DNA from: Astropecten irregularis
Lineage: Eukaryota > Echinodermata > Asteroidea > Paxillosida > Astropectinidae
Assembly: GCA_963971285.1 (NCBI GenBank)
Contig: OZ020252.1
Coordinates: 9,771,662 to 9,835,661 of the forward strand
Length of the DNA stretch: 64,000 nt
Reading direction: 5' to 3'
Both the position numbers and the translations under genes were made by a program. Below the pieces are notes generated by a model. That model made no database searches. It was not told the origin of the DNA and saw only the letters and a program-made list of their open reading frames with translations. Below, piece by piece: positions 1-10,699 of this stretch; within the stretch, counting starts at the first letter, position 1, and every line of letters starts with the position of its first letter.

Positions 1-68
1 TCATTTTGAATTTTACATCACGAATTATTTTATCATTTGGTTTAGGTGCAATGGCAATTTCACAATGA

Positions 69-438
69 TTAAAGGTAGTATCATACTTTGGTAAGACACC
101 AAAACAGAAATGTTCACAGATTTACGTATAACTTACAGGGTATGAAGATGGTGGTGGTAGAAACATACTCCGTTACAATTTTTCCGCCTGATATGGGGTA
201 TTTATCCAGAAATTGGTAAAACAACGCCCGAAAATCTTGTTGATCTTTTAAAAGATCAAAAATAAAAGAGAAAAAACGTAAGAAATACTGTGGCCGTTTT
301 TCACGATTTTCTAAAAAGTGGGCACCGTATGGGACTGAAATTTTCACAGATGACTGTGACTGTACCGGTATCTTCCTTGATAGTTTTGCCAATGAATCTG
401 TACTTCTTTGACGAAAACCAAATTATGATATTACCATT
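69..438 (+). mobile_element. MITE family A copy 1 (about 370 bp)
   Basis: TIR TTAAAGGTAGTATCATACTT at left and its complement near 420-438. The same unit recurs nine times in the window. Confidence 0.85.
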
Positions 439-861
439 TGCACACAGACTGAGTTTACCTATAGTGAACAGGGGAATAGTGTATTTACTTAGACAGTTAT
501 ACTTCTAACGTCCTGCGACCAAATTAAATACATAAACGGCTATATGCAAAAATGTTAATTATTATTATTCAGATAAAGAAATTAAAGAACCACAGAAATT
601 GAAACGAACGATGGCTTGCAATAATTTTTAGAACTGTTGTGTAGCCTACCCAACATAGACAAAAATTTCATGATCAAAATAAGGGAACTAAAACGAGTAT
701 ACCGGCCCCACCCACAAAAAAAACGAAAACAATTTTGAGCTTACATCCGGGGCTTCAGCCTTGACGTCATCAAATGTTGGAAATTGTAACGGCAACCTAA
801 AAGCAACTAAACACACGAAATATTAAAATAGTTGAAATACGACAAAAAGCCAATTAAATCG
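439..861. other. No gene or recognised repeat
   Basis: AT-rich sequence between MITE A and the LINE remnant. I see no conserved ORF. Confidence 0.5.
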
Positions 862-1376
862 GACGCCATATCAACTTGGCAACAAAGATGCAGTTTTATA
901 ACGCATGTGTCCTGTCCACCCTACTGTAGAGCTGGGAGGCCCGTCTAGATGCTTTCGACATGCGATGTCAGAGGAAGATCTTGAGGATTGTCGGCTCTCG
1001 ACACATCCCAAATAGACAGATCAGATCAATGACAATGTAGCCTCAACTCACAAACATCTTAAGAAAACCTAGGCTAAAGTGGTTTGGACATGTGCAATGC
1101 ATGGGCCATGAGAGAACACCCAAACTGCTATATCTATGGAAACCAACTCATGGGAAGCGCAGACGTGGTCGGCCTAAAACTACATGGAGAGATGTCATTC
1201 AGAGAGATCTCTCACTCCGGCCTAGACACTGGGTGGTCAGATGCAGAAGTGGCAGCTCAAGACTGGTCCATTGGGAAGTTTTTCTCAGGGGAGCCTGCAG
1301 CAAGTGCAGAAAATGCGGGGAGCTTTCTAGTACTAAGTTTGGCCTGAATAATGCATATAAAAAGCCTATACACTAG
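862..1376 (+). pseudogene. Non-LTR retrotransposon RT 3' end, decayed
   Basis: Frames joined by eye read RLDAFDMRCQRKILRI, LRKPRLKWFGHVQCMGHERT and HGKRRRGRPKTTWRDVIQRD. This is the common C-terminal block of LINE reverse transcriptases (WFGHV...GKRxRGRPKTxWxD). Several stops interrupt it. Confidence 0.8.
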
Positions 1377-1508
1377 GTGAAGCATAATTAAAGTGCGGAT
1401 AAATTAAGATGTATTTGCAACAATCTCGCAATGTTCACTAAAGTGATAATTTGTACAATAACAGACCCCGAATGAACCTTTTTTTTTTTTTTTTTTTGGG
1501 ACTCGGTC

Positions 1509-1546
1509 ACTCGGCGGTCGCCAACTAGCTAGTGCGACCGCCGAGT
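1509..1546. repeat. Short palindrome
   Basis: ACTCGGCGGTCGC and GCGACCGCCGAGT with a 12-base loop, beside a T23 tract; probably a MITE remnant. Confidence 0.7.
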
Positions 1547-2001
1547 CCCCCTACCCTTCCCCAAAAAGGAGTATAGCGCCCCAGTTATACTGGGTCTGAT
1601 ACGATAATAAATTTACATGATTGTATTTTGTCAAGCCGGAGACGGTTACAATTTTGGCTGAAACCGAGATAAACCGCCTTTTTTTATGATTAACTATCCA
1701 GTCAACCCTTAACCCCCCCTCTCCCACACCCCCCAAAAACACACCTCCGTACGTCGGCTGCCTGACCGAAACTTAATTACGCCATTCGATTAATTATCGC
1801 ATGCGGTTGCGAGTTTTGCGACCCACTATTTTATAAGATGCAGATCGAGGTGTCCCATGCAGCTGTTGAATGTTATTATGATAATTAGCACACGGTCAGA
1901 ATCGGTTCCCTTCACACTGGTATAGTAGTTGTGATGAATTACCTGTACTGTAAGGATGTCATGAACAGTTTAGATGACACTCATCGTTATGCTGAAGTCA
2001 T

Positions 2002-2220
2002 GGGGCCAATTTCATAGAGCTGCTTAGCACACAAAAATTGCTTAGCACAAAAATGGCTTGCCCAATAAAACAATTACCACCAGCGACAATCCGATTTTAT
2101 ATTCGTGGTTAGCGAACAACAACCAAAGAACAATTGCAAGTGATACACAACACATGGACATTTGGTTGTTAATCCGGTTTTTTACTAAGACAGAAAAGTC
2201 ATGCTTAGCGAATTTGTGTG
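2002..2220 (+). mobile_element. MITE family C copy 1
   Basis: Starts GGGGCCAATTTCATAGAGCT. The right end is truncated. Confidence 0.75.
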
Positions 2221-3200
2221 TCCCCTGTACCATGGAGGAAGGAGAAAGTACTAAGTCGCAGATGCTGAGATTCAGATGAGCATGGGACAGCATCATCCTT
2301 ATCAGTGCTCAATCCTTTCCCCGAAGTCACATTGTTTTCCTTTAAACAATTTATTTAATCCGGAGTGTAACACCTTATGCAAATTGTAAATCTGAGCCTT
2401 CCTGTCGTTCAACCGAATAATACAATAGAGACCATCAATCAATTATTGGATTGAACACCTGTTGCGCTGACGTATTAGTATAAAAATACACATTACAACC
2501 TCGCTCTCGAAAGAGTACCACCACCTGACGCCACGTACAATGGGCGAGTAAACATAATGACAGAGAACGACAATGTAAACCAAAATGGCTTCCATTGTGG
2601 ATTAAAAAACGTAAACACTCTCCGCTAAACAATCATCAAATGTATGAGTTTGTGGAGGCTGATCACTCCCTGACATGGTGTAATTTGCGGTAAGAATCTG
2701 TTAAATCTGTTTGCTTTTGATTTCGTAAATTTTCGAAACTTTGTTGATAGAGTTATCGATCCACTGGCAGTGGCACTAGCAGTGTAAATGTAATTAGCTT
2801 AATAAACTACAGTTGAACTCCATTTTTTTAATTTTTGGGGTTGACGGTCGTACTTCGCCCCAGTTACTGGGTCTACGCTAGCTGCAGTAACTGTAGCCCT
2901 ATATTACTCCTTGTTTACAATTCTTACGTTGTCGTCGTAGGTCTATAGTACAGGACATTGTACTTGAAAATCTCGAGTCCATTTTTCCCCACCCCTAAAA
3001 CGGAATCGGCGATCTGTGACTAGTAATGACTCACCCTGGTGTTCCTGATGTCATGAAGAAGCATTCAGAAGATATCAAATTTAATTATCATTTCGGATGT
3101 CAACAAAAACAAGCAATTTTCAGCCCAAATTTCAGTACATACAAAAAGTCACGGATTCTGTGACTTTTCCCATGGGGGTTTGCGAAATAATAAATAAATA
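2221..3200. other. Intergenic, no feature assigned
   Basis: Low-complexity AT-rich sequence with short G/C tracts. GGTCGTACTTCGCCCCAGTT (2845) resembles GCGCCCCAGTTATACTGG at 1577, hinting at an old repeat. Confidence 0.45.
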
Positions 3201-3212
3201 CATAAGAATTTA

Positions 3213-3304
3213 TTATGCGACGACTGTTGCCTGAGCGTCTTACTTCCATTGTTTAGCAATGCATTAATTTTCGTTTGCCTCTTTTCAGGCAACAGTCGTC
3301 GCAT
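3213..3304. repeat. Inverted repeat (20-bp arms)
   Basis: ATGCGACGACTGTTGCCTGA and CAGGCAACAGTCGTCGCAT with a spacer of about 54 bases. Confidence 0.8.
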
Positions 3305-3433
3305 TTCCCAGTGGCATTGCGCACGTGTACAGAGTAGACTGGTCCCATTCGCTCCGTTGCACGTAAATCGAATGTAGACTGGACAGGTAGGGTTCATGCT
3401 TAAATGAATTTCTTTATTATTAAAAGTCATGCG

Positions 3434-3512
3434 CTGGCTCAGGTGGGATTCGAACCCACAACCTCCTGCTTACTTGTGCAGATGCTATACCTGCTAGGCC
3501 ACCAAGCTAGCT
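3434..3512 (-). repeat. tRNA-like SINE/pseudogene
   Basis: The complement has GGTGGCCTAGCAGG (A box) and GTGGGTTCGAATCCCAC (T arm). The acceptor stem does not pair with the 5' side, so it is not a functional tRNA. It lies 300 bases upstream of the MANSC1-like start. Confidence 0.65.
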
Positions 3513-3816
3513 GGGGTCAGCACAGTGAATCGAATCCCTTATCGGCGGGCGCCGTAATTAATCAATTACTTGATGTTGTAAACATGAAATGTAATACAGG
3601 TGATCAAGACATTATGCCAAAGAGGCATATATTATAATTTGTATGTGAAGCAGGTTGACTACCGTACATTATTGAATCAGATGTATAGTGTACATATACA
3701 TGTAGTGGCCAGCCTTGCACTTTTATTAGCTCAAGAATCACTTAAACTTTAACAAAGTAAAGTGAATGAATTTTCATTTGAATCATTTCTATATATTTTT
3801 TCTTCAGACTGTACGC

Positions 3817-4030
3817 ATGAGAGAGATGTATACACAAATCTTCGTCAGTTTGGCCATTTGGCTGTCCATGGTTGCTGTGGTAACAGCCTCAACACAGTGC
3901 ATCTTGGATGTCAGAGATGCTAGAATGATCGATATCAACTACTCGGAAAAATATGGAGCTGTTGTTTTGGCGAATGTAGTCAGTTGGACGCTGGAGGAAT
4001 GCCAGAGCGCTTGTTGCAACTCAGAAGAAG
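3817..4030 (+). CDS. MANSC1-like: MANSC1-like coding exon 1: signal peptide and first half of MANSC domain
   Basis: ATG at 3817 starts a hydrophobic leader (IFVSLAIWLSMVAVV) followed by ASTQC. The exon carries C28, C62 and the CC pair at 66-67, and ends in phase 1 at the donor gtatgg (4031). An earlier in-frame ATG at 3766 is less likely because it lies upstream of the probable acceptor at 3807. Confidence 0.85.
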
Positions 4031-7000
4031 GTATGGACTATTCATCCAGTCAGCATATAACCTAGTGCATCACATAGTTATGCATCCTGGGATCGATTTC
4101 ACCAAACTCATTGTAACTTACTATCAATCATAGGATTTTATGATGCATTGCAGCCCTACGTAGGATAAGATGGGTTATCCTTCGCAACTCGAGTTCTGAT
4201 CGATCGTAGGTCTTTGCGAAATCGACTCTGGGGGTCGATTTCACCAAACTCATCATAACTTACTGTTAATTGTAGGTTTTATGATGCATTGTAGTCCTAC
4301 GTAGGATAAGATGGGTTATCCTTTGCAACTCGAGTTACAATCGATCGTAGGGCTTCGCGAAATAAAATTTCGGGTCGATTTCACCAAACTCATGGTAACT
4401 TACTATTAATCGTAGGATTTATGATGCATTGCAGTTAATGCAGTCCTACGTAGGATACGATGGGTTATCCTTTACAACTCGAGTTACGATCGATCGTAGG
4501 CCTTCGCGAATCGACTTTGGGGTTGATTTCACCAAACTCATCGTAACTTGCTATCAATTGTAGGATGTATGGTGCAAGTGAACATAACATAACAACACAA
4601 CAAATTACATTTATATAGCGCTTAATACGAAGTTTCTTAGCGCATAAACATTACAATACACAGGACAACAAACATATTACAACAACAGTGCTGAATCTAC
4701 TAATTAAACGTTACTATGAATAATGTTGATTAAACAAGTGTGTTTTAAGTGATGATTTGAAACTGTCCAGTGTTGAGATTGCTCGGATGTAGGTAGGCAG
4801 AGTGTTCCATAATCTGGGTGCAGCGACTGCAAAAGCACAATCACCAAGGCGGGTTATGGTACGGGGACCTACCCTACGTAGGATAAGTAGGATAGGATGA
4901 GTTATCCTTCATATCATGAGTGCTGGTTTCCTAACTCTACAAATCATGTTTTCCCTTATATTACAAAACACACACTGGCAAATTGACGTGTCTTTTGCAG
5001 AAATCTTACAGAATGGAACTTTGGCAAGGTGTAATCTAGCCGTGTATCACAACAGAGCGAGGGGACAGAGGAACTCCAAGAAATGCTACCTGATCTTCTG
5101 TCCATCAGAAGATGCTTGTCGACTCCAAACCATCTCGCAGTTCTCCTCTACGTTTGTAACCCAGAGTGAGTTCAGTCTAGTGCCTTACACCGTGTTTACA
5201 CTTGATACCGAGAGGGCAATCAACACACAATCAAAGGGCGATCAACGATGAGTGTAAACGCTCGCGCGATATGATCCGATCCCGGGATGAAGCGGCATGG
5301 ATCAGATCCCTCTAGCTTGATCGTGACCGCAGGATCTGATTCTGATCAAGTGTAAACACGGTGTTAGAACACCTGTTAACATATCAATTGAAAGACACTA
5401 ATAAAACATGTCCTCCAAAAAAATATTAATATTAATATTAATGATAATGACTCAGAAAGTTTTTAAGGGTTGGAGGCTATGCTAACAACATTGGAAATAA
5501 TCATGGTTCCTTTAAGTTTTCATGTCCAAACCTGCGGTATCATTTTTCCTCATCAGTTGGCCTGTGTTATTTAAATGTGTTAGTCTAATTGGCCTTTAAC
5601 TTATTCATTCGCTAACCTGACCCCCCGGGGTAACCTTCACCTGCCAACCTTTGTGCCAGCTATCCCGCTGTCAGTTTGAAATTAGAGTAGTGCAGAACTC
5701 TGCATATTCTTTTTCCACTGTGCTTGATGATTAGTAATTAAAACAAAAAGTCTTTAGCCCTGTCAGCATCGGATATTTTAGGCAAAGTTAGCGAGAAGTT
5801 GGGTACATTACCCATTTTAAGTCCAGTGTAGACGTCTCAGGAAGTCTTCCTCTCAGTTACTTTTCCTGACCCACGCGGGTATTTCTACTGGCCAACTTCT
5901 GTCCAGGAAGTGCGTGGACAGTGCGACTCGGGTACCCTCATGAGCCTAGTATTGACGGCGCGGTAATTCTTCCGCGCGTGCACGGTTAAGTCCAAGTGCG
6001 GACACCAGTAATATTTGCCCATTTTTCATTTACCCATCGGCTCAGTGAAACAAGTCCAGCGGGACAGGGCTTTTGATGTACATCAACACGGTGATTGAAA
6101 CAGCTCAAATTATGAATTTAAGGTCCATTTCCAATCTGGAACTTTAAAATTCAATAGAAAAAGATAGGTCATATTTTAGTAATTAAAATTTACAAGCATG
6201 CTAATATACTAATATGGTTGTTGGTTTATTAACAGCGGAAAGCCAGGACACAACTCAACTAGAAGGTAAGATGGTGTGGACCGATGACTTAATTCAGACT
6301 CATACTGGTCTGTACTGAAATGCGTGTCAAAATGAACTAGGTTGAGCGTTTAACCATAATAAATAGGACATGCATTTGTTTATAATTTGTTTGGATTCCA
6401 TAGTCAGATTGCGTTTTTACTAACAAACTCAACTAACGACTCAATCCAACCCAACTTTGTACCTGAACCTTAACACATCCCCAGTGTCCATACTTAAGCC
6501 TCCCAGTCCTCCTAAGTTCTACCTTCCCGATGCCCCGCCCGCCCGTTTTCATCAGTTGTTTAGGAGAAGCCTCCGTTCCAAGCGGAACTCTCACACTGTC
6601 GGCGGAAGTGAGCCTGTGCATGAGGCTGCGACCATCCTGAAGGCCGCCAAGAATGTTCTGGATGCTCAGGCCCAGGGGGAGACCGATGAGTCCAAAAAGA
6701 AGCTGGTAATACAGGAGGGGAGCATTCTGGGCATCATAGCCGATGCTGCACAAAAAGCATCAGGTGGAAATCTTACGACTGGTACTACAACCGGCACTCC
6801 TACAGCTGTCCAATCTGACAGCAGCAACACAACAGAAGCTAGCCCAAGTGAGACACCATCAGAAACAACCTCCCTGAAAAGCAGTGATGAAGAGACAACG
6901 CAGCAAGTTCCACAGACATCCTTTTCTTCATCAACAACATCATCAACCACTGCTTCAGCAACGACAATCACTGAATCTACCAGTCATCTGGCATCGACCC

Positions 7001-10000
7001 AGAACCCAGAGACTAAATCAGTTACCACAACAGCAATTGAGGAGACGACCTTGAATGGGCAGACTGAAGGAGTGAGCCAGACAACCAAGACACATCCAAC
7101 ATCCAAAGAGCCTACAACTCTTCAGATGACCACGATGTCATCAGCCTCCACCAGCTTAAAAACCACCCCTCTGCATGCTAAATCAACCCCTTCTGCTGAA
7201 ACTACCTCGGCTTCGGGTCCTTCAACTACTCAGCTTCCCTCATCAGGGTCCCCTGGTTCTACTGCTGATAAACTTGTCTCATCCCTGTCTTCAACCCTGC
7301 CTCCAACGGTGTCCACTACCACTGATCAGGCTATGCTCAACAGTACCCAGACCTTATCCCCCTCCTCCTCCTCCTCCCAAGCTTCTCTTATTGTTTCCAC
7401 TCTGCAGCCTTCATCTAGCAATCAATCTGATGCTTCCATCACTCTGCAACCTCCACAGGGGAATCTCTCAGACTCCTATTCTGTCTCGAATTCAACCCCT
7501 CCTTCCACCTCACCACACCCTTCTGTTCCCACTAGCCCACAAATATCTGTTACCAATCAATCACACAGTGGAGAAGATGCAACCCTGTCCACTAGTCAGG
7601 GTCCTGGTAAGTTAGACTATTGTTGGTTTTCTGTTTTGGCCATGTCTACCAGACTCTCGTGTCTTACATCATACTCACAGCTTTGGCTTACCGCTTATCT
7701 CCCAAATTGTGTCCATGTATTTAAAAGTGTTAACCATACTAACTTGCATTAACCCTATTAAGCTTACTGGTTGCAACAATATGTATCAATGAAAAAGAGT
7801 TGTAGCGGGTTGTTGTATTTAAAAGATCAAATGCATTCCACTTCTTGGGTAAACTATTGGAGTTTCTATGGAGGGTCTCCTGATGAGGACTAGAGCAGAC
7901 TAGTCGAAACGTTGAAACCTTAATTGCAAAAAGTGCGAACGAAAAAGAAGTGCGAAAGTACAAACGATTCTTACATGGTGTGTCCGCAAACTGATCCACA
8001 TACTATTGGAGTTGTTACACAATAAAAAAAAACCTGCTGTTCCGGGCAAGTTCATTGCAGAATAGTGTATAAGTGCAACAAGACTCCATCCCTGCATTAT
8101 GTTGCATGTAGCAGGGTCGGTACTTGGTACAAAGTTTGGCATGTAGTAGTACCAGGTATACAGCGCTACAAGATCAACCTATGGATGCATTCTGATGATT
8201 TCCTGTGCTGTGTGCAGGCTTCATTGAGAATATCTTTGGGGTAGGGTTAATAAAAATATCATCTTCCTTTTCACTTTAACCAGAAACAACTCAGTCCTCC
8301 ACTCAACTCAAAGAGAAAGAACTGACCTCATTAACCACCACCAAAACAGAAACACTTACCAAGAAGACAACCCAGTCCCAGTCACCTGCTGAATCCACTC
8401 AAAGTCCAGCAACGTCTACCTCTCAGTCGACTCCATCCATTCCGGCCGGCGGATCTGAGAATCCTCAGGTCCTGTCCTCAACACTGGAACCACTGCAATT
8501 GAACCAGACCAACCAGACCAAGGTAATCAAAAGCTGCATCATGTCTACTCTCTATTAAATGCAAAAGAGTGAAAAATACCACTCGTTCAAAATCGAGTCC
8601 TCCTTCTTTCTTGAAAAAGAGTGGTGGTTAGTTCACTCTTTTGGAGTGATTTTCACTCAGGGCCAGAGTGAAAAATCACTGAAAACGATGCAAACTTCAC
8701 TCTAAAAGAGTGGAAGACAGCTCGAAAAGAGTTGTCCTTCATATGGCTCTTCAAAGAATGGCTTTTCACTCTTTTGCATTTAGAGAGTAGAACTTTTAAG
8801 AAATTTGCTGACTTGTTTTGTATTCTTTAGTCAATCTGTGTTTCTTCAATTCATGACCACCATCCTGGGTCTCCAAACTCCAATCAATTCTAGTGACACC
8901 ATAAGCCTTTCTCACAGCTTTGCTCCGGCTCAGGCTCCGGCTTCGCAATCCATATGCTGAAAATATAAGTTATGGTTTTTCATTGAAGCTGAAGCTCTGT
9001 TTTCTTTTTCAAACCAGATAATCTACTTCCGAACCGCAGCCAAAAGCCTCTATTTTGATTCCTGTAATTTTAGAATGAATTTTTGGAAACATTGAATTTG
9101 CCATCAGCCTATTCTGTTGTCTTTTGTCCACAGGCATTGAATGAAACAGCGGCTAGCGTCGACACCTCAGACTCTGATCAAGCTGCAGCTTCCAACAACA
9201 TTATTAGTTCCAATGGTAAGACCCACAAATGGACATGTGCATTTTTGTGAAAGATAGTTGGCAGTTACCAGTGAAAGCAGTTGAGAGATGACTAGGGGCC
9301 TGTTTGTTTCAGGCAACGTGATCAGTGATCTTGCAGATCCACGTCCCATGCAGGATACGCTAAATTGGAATCCGGAGCAGCAAGTCACTGATCACATGCA
9401 CGAAACAAACAAATGTATTAAAACATCAAAACTGGAGTCAGAAATATAATGAAAATATAAACACCACATGACCATGGTTAAGAATAAAACTCGGCTTTGT
9501 AAAAAAATTGCTGTGTGTTTATGAAACAAAAGTCAACGAAAAGTGTGTTGTAAAGAATACAAAATGTAAAACATTTTGTTGGACAAAATGGGGGCAATTT
9601 GTTGTACCTTAAATAACGCATTGTGATTGGTCAATTTGTCAAGGGGCGTGGCCTACTGGATCGGTGTATAGTGTCCTTACGCATTTTTGTGGCCGCCATG
9701 ACGCATGACATTATGGGCAAATCACAACCACTAACTGCATACCGTTATTGCGCTTTTCGCGACAGTTGACCCCTGTTTTGATATTTTTTGTGTACATTTT
9801 ACTTGATTTCTAACTATCGTAAACCAAAAGCAAACATAGATTATTCAGAAAAAATCATGCCACTATAAAAACACGTAAAGAAAAATGTGCGCAGATTTGT
9901 GATGTACGATGTATCGTTGTACGTCATTAAAATGCATTTGCAAACATCACATAACAAAACTGCCCAGATTTTTGTGAATTTGTGATGTACGATGTATAAA

Positions 10001-10489
10001 ACATCACAGAAATGTGCGAAGACATTAGTGATGTTCGATTACCCTCCTGCGCCACCATTCTTTGCTGTCTTGCGCATGACATGCATAATTAATTTTGCAA
10101 TGTGAATTATGTAATGCGCGCCCCAAGTTTCATGTGTCATGGCGACCACATCACTTTGCACTGGATACAAAACCACACTATTGCAAGCTAGTGTGTCAGT
10201 CAGTTCAGTAATGGGAGTGTTTGACATTCAATGGAGTCTAGAAACAAGACTTACCCTGGGCATTCTGGCCCCGTAGCCATGGTTGCATATAACAACAATG
10301 CCTCGTAAGACATGACACGGATGACCATGATTTTATTCTTCTGTGACAGGAGCCCTCATCGCTGCGGCCTGCTTCGGAGTTCTCTTCCTCCTGGCCGTCC
10401 TGGTCGTGCTGAGCAAACACTGGTATGAAGCATACCAGCGAAGACACTACTCCAAGGTGGACTACCTAATCAATGGAATGTACAAATAA
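3817..10489 (+). CDS. MANSC1-like: MANSC domain-containing type I membrane protein (MANSC1-like), 7 exons
   Basis: Hand-built model joins 3817-4030, 5001-5165, 6236-6265, 6485-7606, 8284-8522, 9134-9215 and 10350-10489. All junctions are GT/AG and phases agree (1,1,1,1,0,1), giving 663 residues plus stop. Residues 1-25 are a signal peptide. Cysteines 28, 62, 66, 67, 82, 100, 105 and 111 fit the MANSC (seven-cysteine) domain, including a CYLIFCPSEDAC block. Exon 4 supplies about 374 residues rich in Ser, Thr and Pro, expected to be an O-glycosylated stalk. The last exon encodes one membrane helix (about residues 619-638) and a basic cytoplasmic tail ending YSKVDYLINGMYK. The tail, the domain order and the CxxxxCPxEDAC block match the MANSC1 family, whose function is poorly known. 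An acceptor-like cttcag at 3802-3807 suggests a 5'UTR exon further upstream. Inferred: surface location and orthology. No RNA evidence was available. Confidence 0.85.
4091..4577 (+). repeat. Satellite of about 142 bp, 3.4 units
   Basis: Units start TCGATTTCACCAAACTCAT at about 4093, 4235, 4375 and 4523. Each holds CCTACGTAGGATA and GATCGATCGTAGG. It lies in MANSC1-like intron 1. Confidence 0.9.
4578..4870 (+). repeat. Dispersed repeat interrupting the satellite
   Basis: Starts near ACATTTATATAGCGCTTAAT and ends with ATGGTACGGGGACCTACC. Satellite-like CCTACGTAGGATA resumes at 4873-4915. The ATTTATATAGCGCTT motif is common in marine invertebrate repeats. Confidence 0.6.
5001..5165 (+). CDS. 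MANSC1-like: MANSC1-like coding exon 2: second half of MANSC domain
   Basis: The acceptor tcttttgcag ends at 5000. Phase 1 selects this site over the next AG, which would give an early stop. The exon contains C82, C100, C105 and C111 of the domain. The donor gtgagt at 5166 is inferred from phase and consensus. An inverted-repeat MITE begins about 20 bases into the intron. Confidence 0.85.
5186..5366. mobile_element. MITE in MANSC1-like intron 2
   Basis: TIR CACCGTGTTTACACTTGAT and ATCAAGTGTAAACACGGTG, about 180 bp, with GATC-rich interior. Confidence 0.85.
5818..6068 (+). repeat. Dispersed element shared inverted with 53001-53262
   Basis: Contains CAGGAAGTCTTCCTCTCAGT and AATATTTGCCCATTTTTCAT, which recur inverted at 53 kb. 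Ends resemble GTCCAGTGTAGACG and AAGTCCAGCGGGACAGGG. Confidence 0.75.
6236..6265 (+). CDS. MANSC1-like: MANSC1-like micro-exon 3 (30 nt)
   Basis: A 30-base, phase 1-1 exon between ttattaacag and gtaagatg. It encodes ten residues (TESQDTTQLE with the split codons) that start the Ser/Thr-rich stalk. Being a multiple of three it could be skipped without a frameshift. Supported only by splice consensus and phase. Confidence 0.6.
6485..7606 (+). CDS. MANSC1-like: MANSC1-like exon 4: mucin-like Ser/Thr/Pro stalk
   Basis: Phase 1 acceptor at 6481-6484 and donor gtaagt at 7607. It begins with a Pro- and Arg-rich stretch and a segment that may form a helix (HEAATILKAAKNVLDAQ), followed by some 280 residues dominated by Ser, Thr and Pro with several NxS/T sites. 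A (TCC)n run at about 7362-7377 encodes a serine tract and is a likely site of length variation. Confidence 0.85.
7880..7910 (+). ncRNA. Hammerhead-ribozyme-like core in a repeat
   Basis: CTGATGA, one extra G, a 6-bp stem GACTAG/CTAGTC, then GAAAC. The flanking repeat (CGAACGAAAAAGAAGTGCGA) recurs at 60.5 kb. Stems I and III and the cleavage site were not convincingly found. Confidence 0.35.
8284..8522 (+). CDS. MANSC1-like: MANSC1-like exon 5: Thr/Ser/Gln-rich stalk
   Basis: Acceptor cactttaaccag ends at 8283 and donor gtaatc starts at 8523. The exon continues the low-complexity stalk (TTQSQSPAESTQSPATSTSQ) and ends in phase 0 after NQTNQTK, which holds two overlapping N-glycosylation sequons. 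A 248-bp MITE starts about 20 bases into the next intron. Confidence 0.8.
8544..8791. mobile_element. MITE in MANSC1-like intron 5
   Basis: TIR TCTACTCTCTATTAAATGCA and its near complement TGCATTTAGAGAGTAGA, each followed by AAAGAGTGAAAA or its complement. Confidence 0.85.
8905..9085. repeat. Decayed copy of the GGCCTTTTCGAAAC MITE
   Basis: Shares GCTCCGGCTCAGGCTCCGGC and CATATGCTGAAAATATAAGT with the 17.4-kb copy; in MANSC1-like intron 5. Confidence 0.6.
9134..9215 (+). CDS. MANSC1-like: MANSC1-like exon 6: stalk base
   Basis: Acceptor ttgtccacag ends at 9133 and donor gtaaga starts at 9216. It encodes 27 residues rich in Ala, Ser and Asp, ending NNIISSN before the membrane exon. Phase changes from 0 to 1, which the final exon matches. 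Confidence 0.8.
9296..9414. mobile_element. Short MITE, GGCCTGTTTGTTTC family, copy 1
   Basis: Ends GGGCCTGTTTGTTTCAGGC and GAAACAAACAAAT; in MANSC1-like intron 6. Confidence 0.7.
9440..9672 (+). repeat. Dispersed repeat shared with 52234-52467
   Basis: Both contain ATAATGAAAATATAAACACC and GATTGGTCAATTTGTCAA. Class unknown. Confidence 0.75.
10350..10489 (+). CDS. MANSC1-like: MANSC1-like exon 7: transmembrane helix, tail and stop
   Basis: Acceptor cttctgtgacag ends at 10349. The exon encodes a hydrophobic helix (ALIAAACFGVLFLLAVLVVL), then a juxtamembrane tail with RRHYSKVDYLINGMYK and TAA at 10487-10489. The RxYSxxDYLINGxY tail is the most diagnostic part of this gene for the MANSC1 family. 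Confidence 0.9.
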
Positions 10490-10530
10490 AGATCGGTTAC
10501 CAGCTAAGTCACATTTCAGTCAGTACTAAG

Positions 10531-10650
10531 GCCGTGTCCGAAACGGGCTTCCAGAGCTACGGCTAGGTCTATTGTCTAGGTGTCTCTGTGTATTTCCAAT
10601 GGAGCGAAGACCTAGACCTAGCTGTAGACAATAGATTCGGATGCAGCCTA
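10531..10650. mobile_element. Short MITE in MANSC1-like 3'UTR
   Basis: GGCCGTGTCCGAAACGGGC and ATTCGGATGCAGCC ends, with inner CTAGGTCTATTGTCTA and TAGACAATAG. Confidence 0.6.
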
Positions 10651-10685
10651 AGTAAGGTATTTGATCATTGTTGGACATGGATTCA

Positions 10686-10691
10686 AATAAA
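10686..10691 (+). terminator. Candidate poly(A) signal of the MANSC1-like gene
   Basis: AATAAA lies 197 bases after the stop codon, followed by an A/T-rich stretch. The 3'UTR would contain a short MITE (about 10531-10650). No GU-rich element was assessed. Confidence 0.5.
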
Positions 10692-10699
10692 ACAAATTT

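Noticed and set aside
3434-3512. Functional tRNA gene on the - strand
   Set aside because: Acceptor stem arms do not pair; likely SINE-derived.
6666-7615. Other-frame ORFs in the mucin exon
   Set aside because: Low-complexity Ser/Thr coding sequence opens the other frames; splice phases support only the chosen frame.
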